Positions 15,391 to 23,070 of a DNA stretch of 23,698 nucleotides are shown one piece after another. Under the pieces are notes generated by a model that was not told the DNA's origin, did no database searches, and saw only the letters and a list, made by a program, of their open reading frames with translations. The first letter of the stretch is position 1. Each line of letters begins with the position of its first letter. The DNA is taken from the NCBI RefSeq assembly GCF_004570345.1, contig NZ_SPQM01000073.1, positions 1 through 23,698 on the forward strand. The letters are read 5' to 3'. This stretch comes from Blastococcus sp. CT_GayMR20. GTDB taxonomy: Bacteria; Actinomycetota; Actinomycetes; Mycobacteriales; Geodermatophilaceae. The translations under genes were made by a program, and so were the position numbers.

Positions 15391-15391
<1 letters not shown>
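14189..15391 (-). CDS. PQQ-type beta-propeller protein, membrane anchored
   Basis: This protein of up to 400 residues has one N-terminal membrane helix (about 32-50, VWVWTAATVALVVVAALLW), a Ser/Thr/Ala/Pro linker and an extracytoplasmic beta-propeller. At least six blades show the PQQ-repeat pattern, such as ALDAVTGAEAWHY, ALDAETGVRAWTR and ALDAASGTSLWES. It is probably a structural or sensing protein; enzymatic residues are not evident. The ATG at 15391 shares one base with the helicase stop (TGATG), but the first 29 codons run through hairpin repeat copy 2 and include unusual codons. The GTG at 15304, just before the helix, is an alternative start. By position and orientation it corresponds to M. 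tuberculosis Rv3212 beside rhlE. The fold is confident; the function is unknown. Confidence 0.85.
15330..15385. repeat. intergenic hairpin repeat, copy 2
   Basis: The outer stem is GGCCCGCCTT / AAGGCGGGTC, the internal loop is CAGGGG/GGG, and the inner stem is CCCGCCCC / GGGGTGGG with the loop GAGCGAAGCGA. It has the same architecture and the same position relative to a stop codon as copy 1, here five bases after the helicase TGA. It also encodes the N-terminus of the longest form of the beta-propeller gene. Confidence 0.75.
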
Positions 15392-17091
<1,700 letters not shown>

Positions 17092-17404
17092 TGCTCTCGC
17101 CTCTGGTCTGCTGGGGGACCGGGTCCGGCGGCGGGGTCCCGCTGCTGCGGACCTGTCCCGGTCGGTTGTCGCGGGATCAGTTCCAGCGCCAACGCAGCCA
17201 GCAGAACCGGGCGTCAGGAACATTCGGCCCGGGAGACAGCCTGCGGTGAGGCGTCGTCCAGCGGTCGTCAGCGCACAGATACACAGCGAGCCTGAGGGCT
17301 CGCCGATTCCCATCCTAGCGCGGCGACCGGTTAGCCTCTCCGCGCCGCGCTGCCGGGTGACCCGCACCACTCCCGCGCACCAACCGTGAACACCTGGAGC
17401 TGCC
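17092..17404. promoter_or_regulatory. divergent control region and long rhlE leader
   Basis: This 313-bp stretch lies between the helicase (-) and ferritin-like (+) genes and has no convincing gene. Candidate -10 elements are TAGGAT on - (17312-17317) and TAGCCT on + (17332-17337). The helicase message would then carry a leader of about 210 bases. The ferritin leader would be about 60 bases, ending in GGAG before the GTG. A perfect 7-bp inverted repeat, GCGAGCC/GGCTCGC, lies at 17286-17303 near the predicted 5' end of the helicase leader. Confidence 0.45.
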
Positions 17405-18058
17405 GTGACGACCCCGGTCGACACCCCTGCCGTGGTCGACCTGCTGGGCGTCCTGGCCTACGCGGAGCTCACGGCGTTCGACCGGCTCGCCGAGGACGCG
17501 CGTCTGGCTCCCACGCTCGGCGGACGGGCCGCCCTGGCCCGCATGGCGGCCGCCGAGATCGCCCACCACGGGCGGCTCACCGAGCGGCTCGCCGCACTCG
17601 GCGTCGACCCGGCGCAGGCGATGGCGCCGTTCGTCTCCGCGCTGGACGCGTTCCACGAGGGCACCCGGCCGAGCACGTGGTTGGAGGGCCTGGTGAAGGC
17701 GTACGTGGGCGACGGGCTGGCGACGGACTTCTACCGCGAGATCGCCTCCTTCCTGCCCGAGCCGGACAAGGCGCTCGTGCTGGAGGTGCTGGCCGACACC
17801 GGGCACGCCGACTTCGCCGTCCGGGAGGTGCGGGCGGCGATCCGGGCCGACCGCAAGGTGCCCGGCAGGCTGTCCCTGTGGGGACGGCGGCTGGTGGGTG
17901 AGGCCATCACGCAGACCCAGGCGGTCATCGCCGAGCACGACCGGCTCGCGGAGCTGATCATCAGCGGCACCGGCGACCTGGCCGGGGTGTCCCGGCTGAT
18001 CGAGCGCATCACCTCCGCGCACACGCAGCGCATGAAGGCGCTGGGGCTGAACCCGTGA
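17405..18058 (+). CDS. ferritin-like (MiaE-like) di-iron fold protein
   Basis: This 217-residue all-helical protein matches the actinobacterial ferritin-like family placed near rhlE (position of M. tuberculosis Rv3210c). Candidate metal ligands are E21 (AYAELTAFD), E51 and H54 (AAEIAHHG), D103/D108 (GDGLATDFYREI) and D131/H134 (ADTGHADF), the pattern of a four-helix di-iron site. MiaE hydroxylates a modified tRNA base. Whether this family does so is unproven; a tRNA hydroxylase or general oxidase are both possible. The GTG has GGAG five bases upstream. The stop overlaps the SDR start by four bases (GTGA), so the two genes are co-translated. No signal peptide is present. The fold is confident, the function only tentative. 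Confidence 0.82.
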   Translation: MTTPVDTPAVVDLLGVLAYAELTAFDRLAEDARLAPTLGGRAALARMAAAEIAHHGRLTERLAALGVDPAQAMAPFVSALDAFHEGTRPSTWLEGLVKAYVGDGLATDFYREIASFLPEPDKALVLEVLADTGHADFAVREVRAAIRADRKVPGRLSLWGRRLVGEAITQTQAVIAEHDRLAELIISGTGDLAGVSRLIERITSAHTQRMKALGLNP

Positions 18059-18726
18059 CGGCACACCTGCTCGTCGTCGGGGCCGGACCCGGCATCTCCG
18101 CTGCGACCGCGCGCCGGCTGGGCCGCGAGGGGTACGCGGTGTCCCTCGTCGCGCGGCGGGAGGAGGCGCTGGCCGACGTCCAGGCGGACCTCGCGGGCGA
18201 CGGCGTCCTGGCCGGGCGGGCACCCGCCGACGCCGCCGACCCCGCGTCGCTGACGGCTGCCGTCCAGTCACTGGTCGAGACCTTCGGCCCGGCCGACGTC
18301 CTGCTCTACAACATCTCCGTCGGCCGGTCGGTGACCGTGCCGGACCTGGCGCCCGAGGACCTGCTGGCCGACCTGGCCGCCGGTGCCGTGGGGCTGCAGA
18401 CCGCCGTCCGCGCCGTCCTGCCGGGGATGCGGGAGCGCGGCGCCGGCACGGTCCTCGTGACCGGGGGCGGGTCGGCCGACCGCCCGATCGCGTCGATGGC
18501 GACGCTGGGCGTGCAGAAGGCGGCGCTCCGTGCGCTGGCGGAGGTGCAGGCCGCCGCACTGGCGCCGGAGGGGATCCACGTCGCGACGGTGACGATCCGT
18601 GGCCTGGTGGGAGCGGGGGAGCGGCAGATCCATCCCGACCGCGTCGCGGACCTCTACGCCGACCTCGTCGCCGAGACCAGCGGACCGCGCGAGCGCTGGC
18701 GGACCGTCGTGGAGATGACCCGCTAG
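18055..18726 (+). CDS. short-chain dehydrogenase/reductase-like protein lacking the catalytic Tyr
   Basis: This 223-residue Rossmann protein has the SDR layout. There is a nucleotide-binding GAGPGIS (9-15), R34-type NADP-binding Arg residues (LVARREEAL), an NAG-like segment LLYNISVG (N86), VTGGGSA (S140), and a helix ending in K155. The YxxxK motif reads L151-G-V-Q-K155, so the catalytic Tyr is replaced by Leu. The protein may bind NADP(H) without classical SDR catalysis, or use a different mechanism. It is shorter than typical SDRs (about 250 residues). The start overlaps the stop of the ferritin-like gene, so a joint role with that protein is plausible (inference). Hairpins follow the stop. 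Confidence 0.85.
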   Translation: MTAHLLVVGAGPGISAATARRLGREGYAVSLVARREEALADVQADLAGDGVLAGRAPADAADPASLTAAVQSLVETFGPADVLLYNISVGRSVTVPDLAPEDLLADLAAGAVGLQTAVRAVLPGMRERGAGTVLVTGGGSADRPIASMATLGVQKAALRALAEVQAAALAPEGIHVATVTIRGLVGAGERQIHPDRVADLYADLVAETSGPRERWRTVVEMTR

Positions 18727-18733
18727 GACGGCG

Positions 18734-18758
18734 ACGGGGCACCGCGGCCGGGCCCCGT
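18734..18758 (+). terminator. stem-loop after the SDR gene
   Basis: ACGGGGC (18734-18740) and GCCCCGT (18752-18758) form a 7-bp stem with an 11-base loop, followed by CCCCTT. It starts eight bases after the stop codon. Confidence 0.55.
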
Positions 18759-18797
18759 CCCCTTGTGCACGGAGCGCACGAGGGCCCTCCGGCGGGA

Positions 18798-18824
18798 GGC
18801 CTTCGGCCCCCGCGCCGAAGGGCC
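18798..18824. terminator. second hairpin between convergent SDR and DUF3107 genes
   Basis: GGCCTTCGGC (18798-18807) pairs with GCCGAAGGGCC (18814-18824), with one bulged base and a 6-base loop. It lies 17 bp from the DUF3107 stop and could serve as the terminator for the - strand transcript. A smaller CCTCC/GGAGG hairpin precedes it. Confidence 0.55.
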
Positions 18825-18841
18825 CGGGTCGTGCGGTTCGG

Positions 18842-19078
18842 TCAGGCGCCGGCGATGAAGCCGACCCGGCGCTGGTCCGGCTGCGCGATCTCGATGTACG
18901 CGATCCGGTCGACGGGGACGACGACGCGGCGACCCCGTTCGTCGACCAGGGTCAGCAGGCCGTCCTTGGTCGAGCCGGACATGGCCGCGGCCACGTCCGC
19001 TGCGATCTCATCGGGGGTCTTGGGGCTGTCGATGACCAGCTCCCGGGGGGAGTGCTGGACGCCGATCTTGACTTCCAC
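18842..19078 (-). CDS. DUF3107 family protein
   Basis: This 78-residue acidic protein matches DUF3107 (M. tuberculosis TB9.4, Rv3208A) as I remember it. It starts MEVKIGVQHSPREL, continues with a helix PDEIAADVAAAM, and ends in a beta pattern LLTLVDERGRRVVVPVDRIAYIEI with a short tail. The function is unknown. The alternating strands suggest a small compact alpha/beta domain. The GTG has GAGGAGG ten bases upstream. A TAGCGT hexamer further up (- strand, 19115-19120) could be its own promoter. It lies downstream of the TetR gene on the same strand, the same arrangement as Rv3208-Rv3208A. Family assignment is confident. Confidence 0.88.
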   Translation of the reverse strand: MEVKIGVQHSPRELVIDSPKTPDEIAADVAAAMSGSTKDGLLTLVDERGRRVVVPVDRIAYIEIAQPDQRRVGFIAGA

Positions 19079-19114
19079 GTAGGCGATGCCTCCTCGGTTC
19101 GCGCGACTGCCCCC

Positions 19115-19120
19115 ACGCTA
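19115..19120 (-). promoter_or_regulatory. possible -10 element for DUF3107
   Basis: TAGCGT on the - strand lies 36 bases before the GTG and fits TANNNT. No -35 is clear. It would let DUF3107 be transcribed separately from the TetR gene. Confidence 0.35.
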
Positions 19121-19189
19121 ACCCAGTGCCGCGACGGGAGACGCCGTCCACGGGTGCGCCGACAGCGAAACGCGGTCCGGCCGGCCGGC

Positions 19190-19834
19190 TCAGGAGGAGG
19201 GCTGGCCGTCGATCCGCGGGAAGCCGGAGATGCCGCGCCAGGCGAGCGCCGACACGAGGCCGACCGCCTCGTCGCGGGACACGGTGTTCTTGCGTGGCAG
19301 CCACCACCGGGCGCTGGTCTCCGAGAGGCCGGTCAGCCCCGACGCGAGGAGCAGCGCTCGTTCGGGATCGGCGCCGGTGTCGGCCGCGATGACCTCGGCG
19401 ATCGCCTCGACGGAGGACTGCGTGCCGCGGTCGACGATGGCCCGGACGTCGGCGTCGTTGCGCAGGTCGGACTCGAAGACCAGGCGGAAGGCCTCGCCCT
19501 CCGCGTCGATGAAGTCGAAGTAGGCCCCCACGGCGGCGTGCACTCGCTCGCGGTTGTCGTCGGTCCGGCCCATCGCCTCGGCCACCCGGTCGGCGAGCTC
19601 GGAGACGTGCTCCTCGAGCAGCGCCAGGTACAGCTCCCGCTTGCCGGGGAAGTGCTGGTAGAGGACCGGCTTGCTCACCCCGGCCCGGTCGGCGATGTCG
19701 TCCATCGCGGCTGCGTGGAACCCCTGCGCGACGAAGACGTCCTGCGCCGCGCGCAGCAGCTGCAGCCGCCGCGCGCCCCGCGGCAGGCGGGAGGTGCGGC
19801 GGTTGTTCACGGCGGCAGGACGGGGCGGTTGCAT
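19190..19834 (-). CDS. TetR/AcrR family transcriptional regulator
   Basis: This 214-residue protein has an N-terminal TetR DNA-binding domain at about 20-70. The helix-turn-helix reads MDDIADRAGVSKPVLYQHFPGKRELYLAL, preceded by RRLQLLRAAQDVFVAQGF. The helical C-terminal half is the ligand-binding and dimerisation domain; the effector is unknown. It corresponds to M. tuberculosis Rv3208 by position and orientation. The ATG at 19834 has no Shine-Dalgarno but has TAACAT ten bases upstream, compatible with a leaderless or near-leaderless message. A GTG at 19810 is an alternative. It diverges from an alpha/beta hydrolase gene across 69 bp, so regulation of both genes from that gap is likely by analogy with other TetR pairs. 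Confidence 0.93.
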   Translation of the reverse strand: MQPPRPAAVNNRRTSRLPRGARRLQLLRAAQDVFVAQGFHAAAMDDIADRAGVSKPVLYQHFPGKRELYLALLEEHVSELADRVAEAMGRTDDNRERVHAAVGAYFDFIDAEGEAFRLVFESDLRNDADVRAIVDRGTQSSVEAIAEVIAADTGADPERALLLASGLTGLSETSARWWLPRKNTVSRDEAVGLVSALAWRGISGFPRIDGQPSS

Positions 19835-19903
19835 GGCAGGGAGGATGTTACCGGCGGGTTCTCGAACCGCACGCCGTCAGCACGGAGGTTTACCGTCGAG
19901 GCG
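19835..19903. promoter_or_regulatory. divergent promoter/operator region, TetR and hydrolase
   Basis: The gap has TAACAT on - (19845-19850) and TACCGT on + (19891-19896), each close to an ATG. Between them, GGTTC-TC-GAACC (19857-19868) is a perfect 5-bp inverted repeat that could be an operator. The location suits a repressor blocking both promoters; binding is not shown by sequence alone. Confidence 0.45.
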
Positions 19904-20962
19904 ATGTCCGAAGTCCCCGCCCTCGACGCTCCCGCCGCCGCGGCCACGCTGTCGTCGACCGCCCTCCCGTCGCCGGCGTCGATGCTCCCGCCCTGGAAGG
20001 GCGAGGACCTGCCGGTGCACGGCGGGGAGGTCTTCGTCCGGTACACGCCGTGGGCCGGACCGGTCGACGGGGCGGACGACGGTGCGCCCCGGGAGCGGGC
20101 GCTCTACGTGCACGGCCTCGGCGGGGCGTCCACCAACTGGACGGACCTGGCGGGACTGCTGGCGGTCCGCTTCGAGGGGTGGTCGCTCGACCTGCCGGGG
20201 TTCGGCCGCTCGCAGCCACCGCCGCGGGGCCGCTACTCGATCCGCGGTCACGTGCGGGCCGTCGTCGACGTCCTCGAGTACGTCGTCGCGCAGCCCGGGG
20301 AGGCGGCCGGGCGCCCGGTGCACCTGCTCGGCAACTCGCTCGGCGGGCTGGTCAGCCTCCTGGTGGCCAGCCGCCGGCCGGACCTCGTGGCCTCGCTGAC
20401 CCTCATCTCGCCGGCGATGCCGGTGTACCGCGTGCCGCCGGCGTTCAACCGGCTGTTGCTGCTGCTCCTCCTGCCCGGCGTCCCGTCGCTGGCCGAGAGA
20501 CGACTGGCCGGCATCACCCCGGAGCAGAACGTCCGCGCGATGATCCGCATGTGCTTCGGCGAGCCGGGCCGGGTCCCGCACGAGCGGGTGGAGCAGGCGG
20601 TCCAGGAGTTCCGCGAGCGCGCCGAGCAGCCGTGGGCCGACCGCGCGCTCACGCGGAGCATGCGGGGGCTGATCACCTCCTACCTGCGCGTGGGAGCGGC
20701 CAACGCCTGGCGGGCGGCCCGGTCCCTGCAGCCACCGACGCTGGTGATCTGGGGCGGCCGCGACAAGCTCGTCGACCCGAGCCTCGCACCGCGGCTGGCG
20801 GCCGCGGTCCCGGACGCACGGCTCCTCGTCCTCGACACGGTGGGCCACGTCGCGATGCTCGAGGCCCCCGAGCCGACCGCCCGCGCCGTCCTGGGGCTGG
20901 TCGAGGGTCTGGCCACCGCGAGGTCCGCAGGTGGGGTCGACGCCACGACCGCCGGATCGTGA
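19904..20962 (+). CDS. alpha/beta hydrolase
   Basis: This 352-residue enzyme has a long low-complexity N-terminus (first 25 residues Ala/Pro/Ser-rich), then the alpha/beta fold. It has LYVHGLGGASTNW (oxyanion loop), LDLPGFGRS, the nucleophile elbow GNSLGG at 143-148 (S145), the acid in WGGRDKLVDP and the His in TVGHVAMLEAP. A Leu-rich cap segment, RLLLLLLLPGVPS, may associate with membrane or a lipid substrate. The ATG at 19904 is exactly seven bases after TACCGT and lacks a normal ribosome site, so a leaderless message is likely. An internal ATG at 19982 is a weaker alternative. The divergent TetR gene is the probable regulator (inference). Activity looks intact; the substrate is unknown. 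Confidence 0.9.
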   Translation: MSEVPALDAPAAAATLSSTALPSPASMLPPWKGEDLPVHGGEVFVRYTPWAGPVDGADDGAPRERALYVHGLGGASTNWTDLAGLLAVRFEGWSLDLPGFGRSQPPPRGRYSIRGHVRAVVDVLEYVVAQPGEAAGRPVHLLGNSLGGLVSLLVASRRPDLVASLTLISPAMPVYRVPPAFNRLLLLLLLPGVPSLAERRLAGITPEQNVRAMIRMCFGEPGRVPHERVEQAVQEFRERAEQPWADRALTRSMRGLITSYLRVGAANAWRAARSLQPPTLVIWGGRDKLVDPSLAPRLAAAVPDARLLVLDTVGHVAMLEAPEPTARAVLGLVEGLATARSAGGVDATTAGS

Positions 20963-21069
20963 CGGGTCGGCAACGTGCCGCGAGCGCCGCGCTGCTGTCG
21001 ACACGCCACGCAGCGTGAGACTCTGGACAGCTGACGGAGGTGCACCGACGACGAGCAGGAGTGCGGCCA

Positions 21070-22083
21070 GTGGGAGGACGTGCCACCGACGGCCGTGCCC
21101 CGGGCGCCCGCCCCGATGAGGCACGCCGCGTCCGGGCACCGGCCGTCGTCGGTCCCGCACCGGGCCGGCCGGTGCGCGTCGCGGCCCGCCCGGCGCCCCT
21201 GGTCGCCCGCACCGAACCCTGGGAGAGGGCACCGGAACGCACGCCTGCGCGGCCCCGGCCGGGTCGCCTGCGGCGGTTCGCCCAGCGCCACGGCTGGCGC
21301 GCCTACGCCGTGCCGCTGCTGACCATCGCGACCCTCGTCGTCCTCCTGGACCTGGCGTCGAGCGCTCCGGGCGCCCCGGCGGCCACGGCTGGTGCCACCG
21401 CGACCCAGTCGCCACCCGCGTCCGGCGCCTTCTCGACCCTTCCGGCACCGGTGCCCGACCCGGTGCCGGAGGCGGTGCCGACCGCTCCCGCCGAGGGGGA
21501 CGTCGGCCCGAGCATCGCGCCGCAGGTCGTGGGCGAGGAGACCTACGTCGAGCAGGGCGCCGGGTCGCTGTCGCTGGTCGACGGCACGTCGACCGTGCTC
21601 GGGTCGGGACCGCTGCGGCGCTTCATCGTCGAGGTGGAGGACGGCATCGAGGTGGACGGCGCCGGGTTCGCCGCCGCGGTCGAGGCCACGCTCGGCGACC
21701 CCCGTTCGTGGGGGAGCGGCGGCCGGATGTCCTTCCAGCGGGTCGGCGTCGCCGAGGCGAACGCCGGAGCGTTCGACTTCAAGGTGAGCCTGGTCAGCCC
21801 CGGCAGCATGGAGCGCTACTGCCCCGGCGTGGGCACCGGTGGCTACACGTCCTGCCGGTACGGCGACCGGGCGGTCATCAACCTCGCGCGCTGGGCGACG
21901 GCGGTCCCGCACTACGAGGGCGACGTCGCCACCTACCGGCCCTACGTCGTGAACCACGAGGTGGGACACGTGCTGGGGAACGGTCACGTCGGCTGCCCGG
22001 GGCCGGGCCAGCTCGCGCCGGTGATGCAGCAGCAGACCCTCGGCCTGCAGGGCTGCGTCAAGAACGCCTGGCCCTACCCCTAG
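21070..22083 (+). CDS. DUF3152 metalloprotease-like membrane protein
   Basis: This 337-residue protein (from the GTG at 21070) has an Arg/Pro/Ala-rich cytoplasmic region, one membrane helix at about 77-96, a Pro/Ala-rich linker and an extracytoplasmic DUF3152 domain. That domain ends with H296-E-V-G-H-x2-G-N-G-H306, the HExxHxxGxxH zinc motif of metzincin-type peptidases. The Cys pairs (YCPGVG/TSC and GCPG/GCV) are suited to disulphides outside the cell. The family counterpart is M. tuberculosis Rv3207c. Peptidase activity is inferred from the motif only. The GTG at 21070 has AGGAG eight bases upstream. In-frame GTGs at 21040 and 21061 lack that. The ABC transporter genes follow after 81 bp. 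Confidence 0.88.
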   Translation: MGGRATDGRAPGARPDEARRVRAPAVVGPAPGRPVRVAARPAPLVARTEPWERAPERTPARPRPGRLRRFAQRHGWRAYAVPLLTIATLVVLLDLASSAPGAPAATAGATATQSPPASGAFSTLPAPVPDPVPEAVPTAPAEGDVGPSIAPQVVGEETYVEQGAGSLSLVDGTSTVLGSGPLRRFIVEVEDGIEVDGAGFAAAVEATLGDPRSWGSGGRMSFQRVGVAEANAGAFDFKVSLVSPGSMERYCPGVGTGGYTSCRYGDRAVINLARWATAVPHYEGDVATYRPYVVNHEVGHVLGNGHVGCPGPGQLAPVMQQQTLGLQGCVKNAWPYP

Positions 22084-22091
22084 GGACGGTT

Positions 22092-22097
22092 TACGGT
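22092..22097 (+). promoter_or_regulatory. possible -10 element for the ABC transporter
   Basis: TACGGT, within TTTACGGTT, lies nine bases after the DUF3152 stop. Transcription would start near 22104 and give a leader of about 60 bases that carries the inverted repeat at 22126-22147. Confidence 0.4.
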
Positions 22098-22125
22098 TCC
22101 TCGCGGTGCGCCGGGATGCCTGGTC

Positions 22126-22147
22126 GGCAGTCGTTCTCGCGACTGCC
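22126..22147. promoter_or_regulatory. 8-bp inverted repeat in the ABC transporter leader
   Basis: GGCAGTCG (22126-22133) and CGACTGCC (22140-22147) are a perfect inverted repeat around TTCTCG. The repeat ends just before the ribosome site (AGGGGAGGG) of the TTG-started ATPase gene. It may be a repressor operator or an mRNA hairpin that modulates ribosome access. Confidence 0.55.
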
Positions 22148-22164
22148 AGGGGAGGGCCGAGACC

Positions 22165-23070
22165 TTGTCCACCAGCACGCCGGCCATCCGTACCGAGGGG
22201 CTGACCAAGCACTTCCGGACGACGGCCGCCGTCACCGACCTGACCCTCACGGTCCCGCCCGGCGAGGTCTTCGGATTCCTCGGCCCGAACGGTGCAGGCA
22301 AGTCGACGACCATCCGCATGCTGCTCGGGCTGCTGCGCCCGACGGCCGGCGCGGCCGAGATCTTCGGCGTCCCGGCCGCCGACGTGGAGCGCGCCCACCG
22401 CTCGCTGGCCTACGTGCCGGCCGACGTCGCGCTGTGGCCGGGCATGACGGGACGGCAGTGCCTCGAGCTGCTGGCCGGCGTCGGGCCGGGCACCGACGTG
22501 GCCTACCGCGACCAGCTGGTGGCCCGCTTCCAGCTCGAGCCCGACCGACTGGCCCGCACCTACTCCACCGGCAACCGGCAGAAGGTGGCGCTGGTCGCCG
22601 CCTTCGCCACCCGTGCGCCGCTGCTGGTGCTGGACGAGCCGACCAGCGGCCTGGACCCCCTCATGGAGCGGGAATTCCGCGGCTGCCTCGCCGAGGCGGC
22701 CGCGAACGGGCAGACCGTCCTCCTGAGCTCGCACCAGCTGGCCGAGGTCGAGGCCGTCTGCTCGCGGGTGGGCATCCTGCGGCGCGGCCGGCTCGCCGAG
22801 GTGGCCGGACTGGACGACCTGCGGCGACTGCGCCGATCGGAGATGACCGTCGACCTCGCTCGTCCCGCGCCGGAGCTCCTCGGTCTGGCCTCGCTGCCCG
22901 GTGTGGCCGACCTCCGGTGGCACTCGGACCTGCGGCTCACGCTGTCCCTCGTGGGGCCGCCGGGGGAAGTGCTCGCCGCGCTGGCCGGAGCGGACGTGGC
23001 GCGGCTCGACGTCCGGGAGCCGTCGCTGGAGGAGATCTTCCTCGACTACTACGGGGAGGACGCCGCGTGA
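22165..23070 (+). CDS. ABC exporter ATP-binding protein
   Basis: This 301-residue ATPase belongs to the drug/antibiotic exporter type. Walker A is GPNGAGKST at 40-48. The signature segment reads YSTGNRQKVAL, a departure from LSGGQ common in this subfamily. Walker B is LLVLDEPTSGLDP, and the switch His is in LLSSHQL. The C-terminal domain (about 220-301) ends LDVREPSLEEIFLDYYG, typical of natural-product exporters. The TTG start at 22165 is supported by a strong GGGAGG. It overlaps the next gene by four bases (GTGA), so ATPase and membrane partner are made together. The exported substrate is not identifiable. An upstream inverted repeat suggests regulation. Confidence 0.92.
   Translation: MSTSTPAIRTEGLTKHFRTTAAVTDLTLTVPPGEVFGFLGPNGAGKSTTIRMLLGLLRPTAGAAEIFGVPAADVERAHRSLAYVPADVALWPGMTGRQCLELLAGVGPGTDVAYRDQLVARFQLEPDRLARTYSTGNRQKVALVAAFATRAPLLVLDEPTSGLDPLMEREFRGCLAEAAANGQTVLLSSHQLAEVEAVCSRVGILRRGRLAEVAGLDDLRRLRRSEMTVDLARPAPELLGLASLPGVADLRWHSDLRLTLSLVGPPGEVLAALAGADVARLDVREPSLEEIFLDYYGEDAA

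Noticed and set aside
17092..17424. N-terminal extension of the helicase to upstream ATG or other starts
   Set aside because: Codon use is not gene-like, the sequence has no RhlE similarity, and it would cover the start of the divergent ferritin-like gene.
18781..18797. Third copy of the structured repeat near the SDR terminator
   Set aside because: It is GC-rich and hairpin-forming but lacks the CAGGGG/GGG internal loop and stem sequences of the two copies.
19052..19903. Open frame on + running into the hydrolase from far upstream
   Set aside because: It is antisense to the TetR gene; the hydrolase starts at 19904 after a -10-like element.
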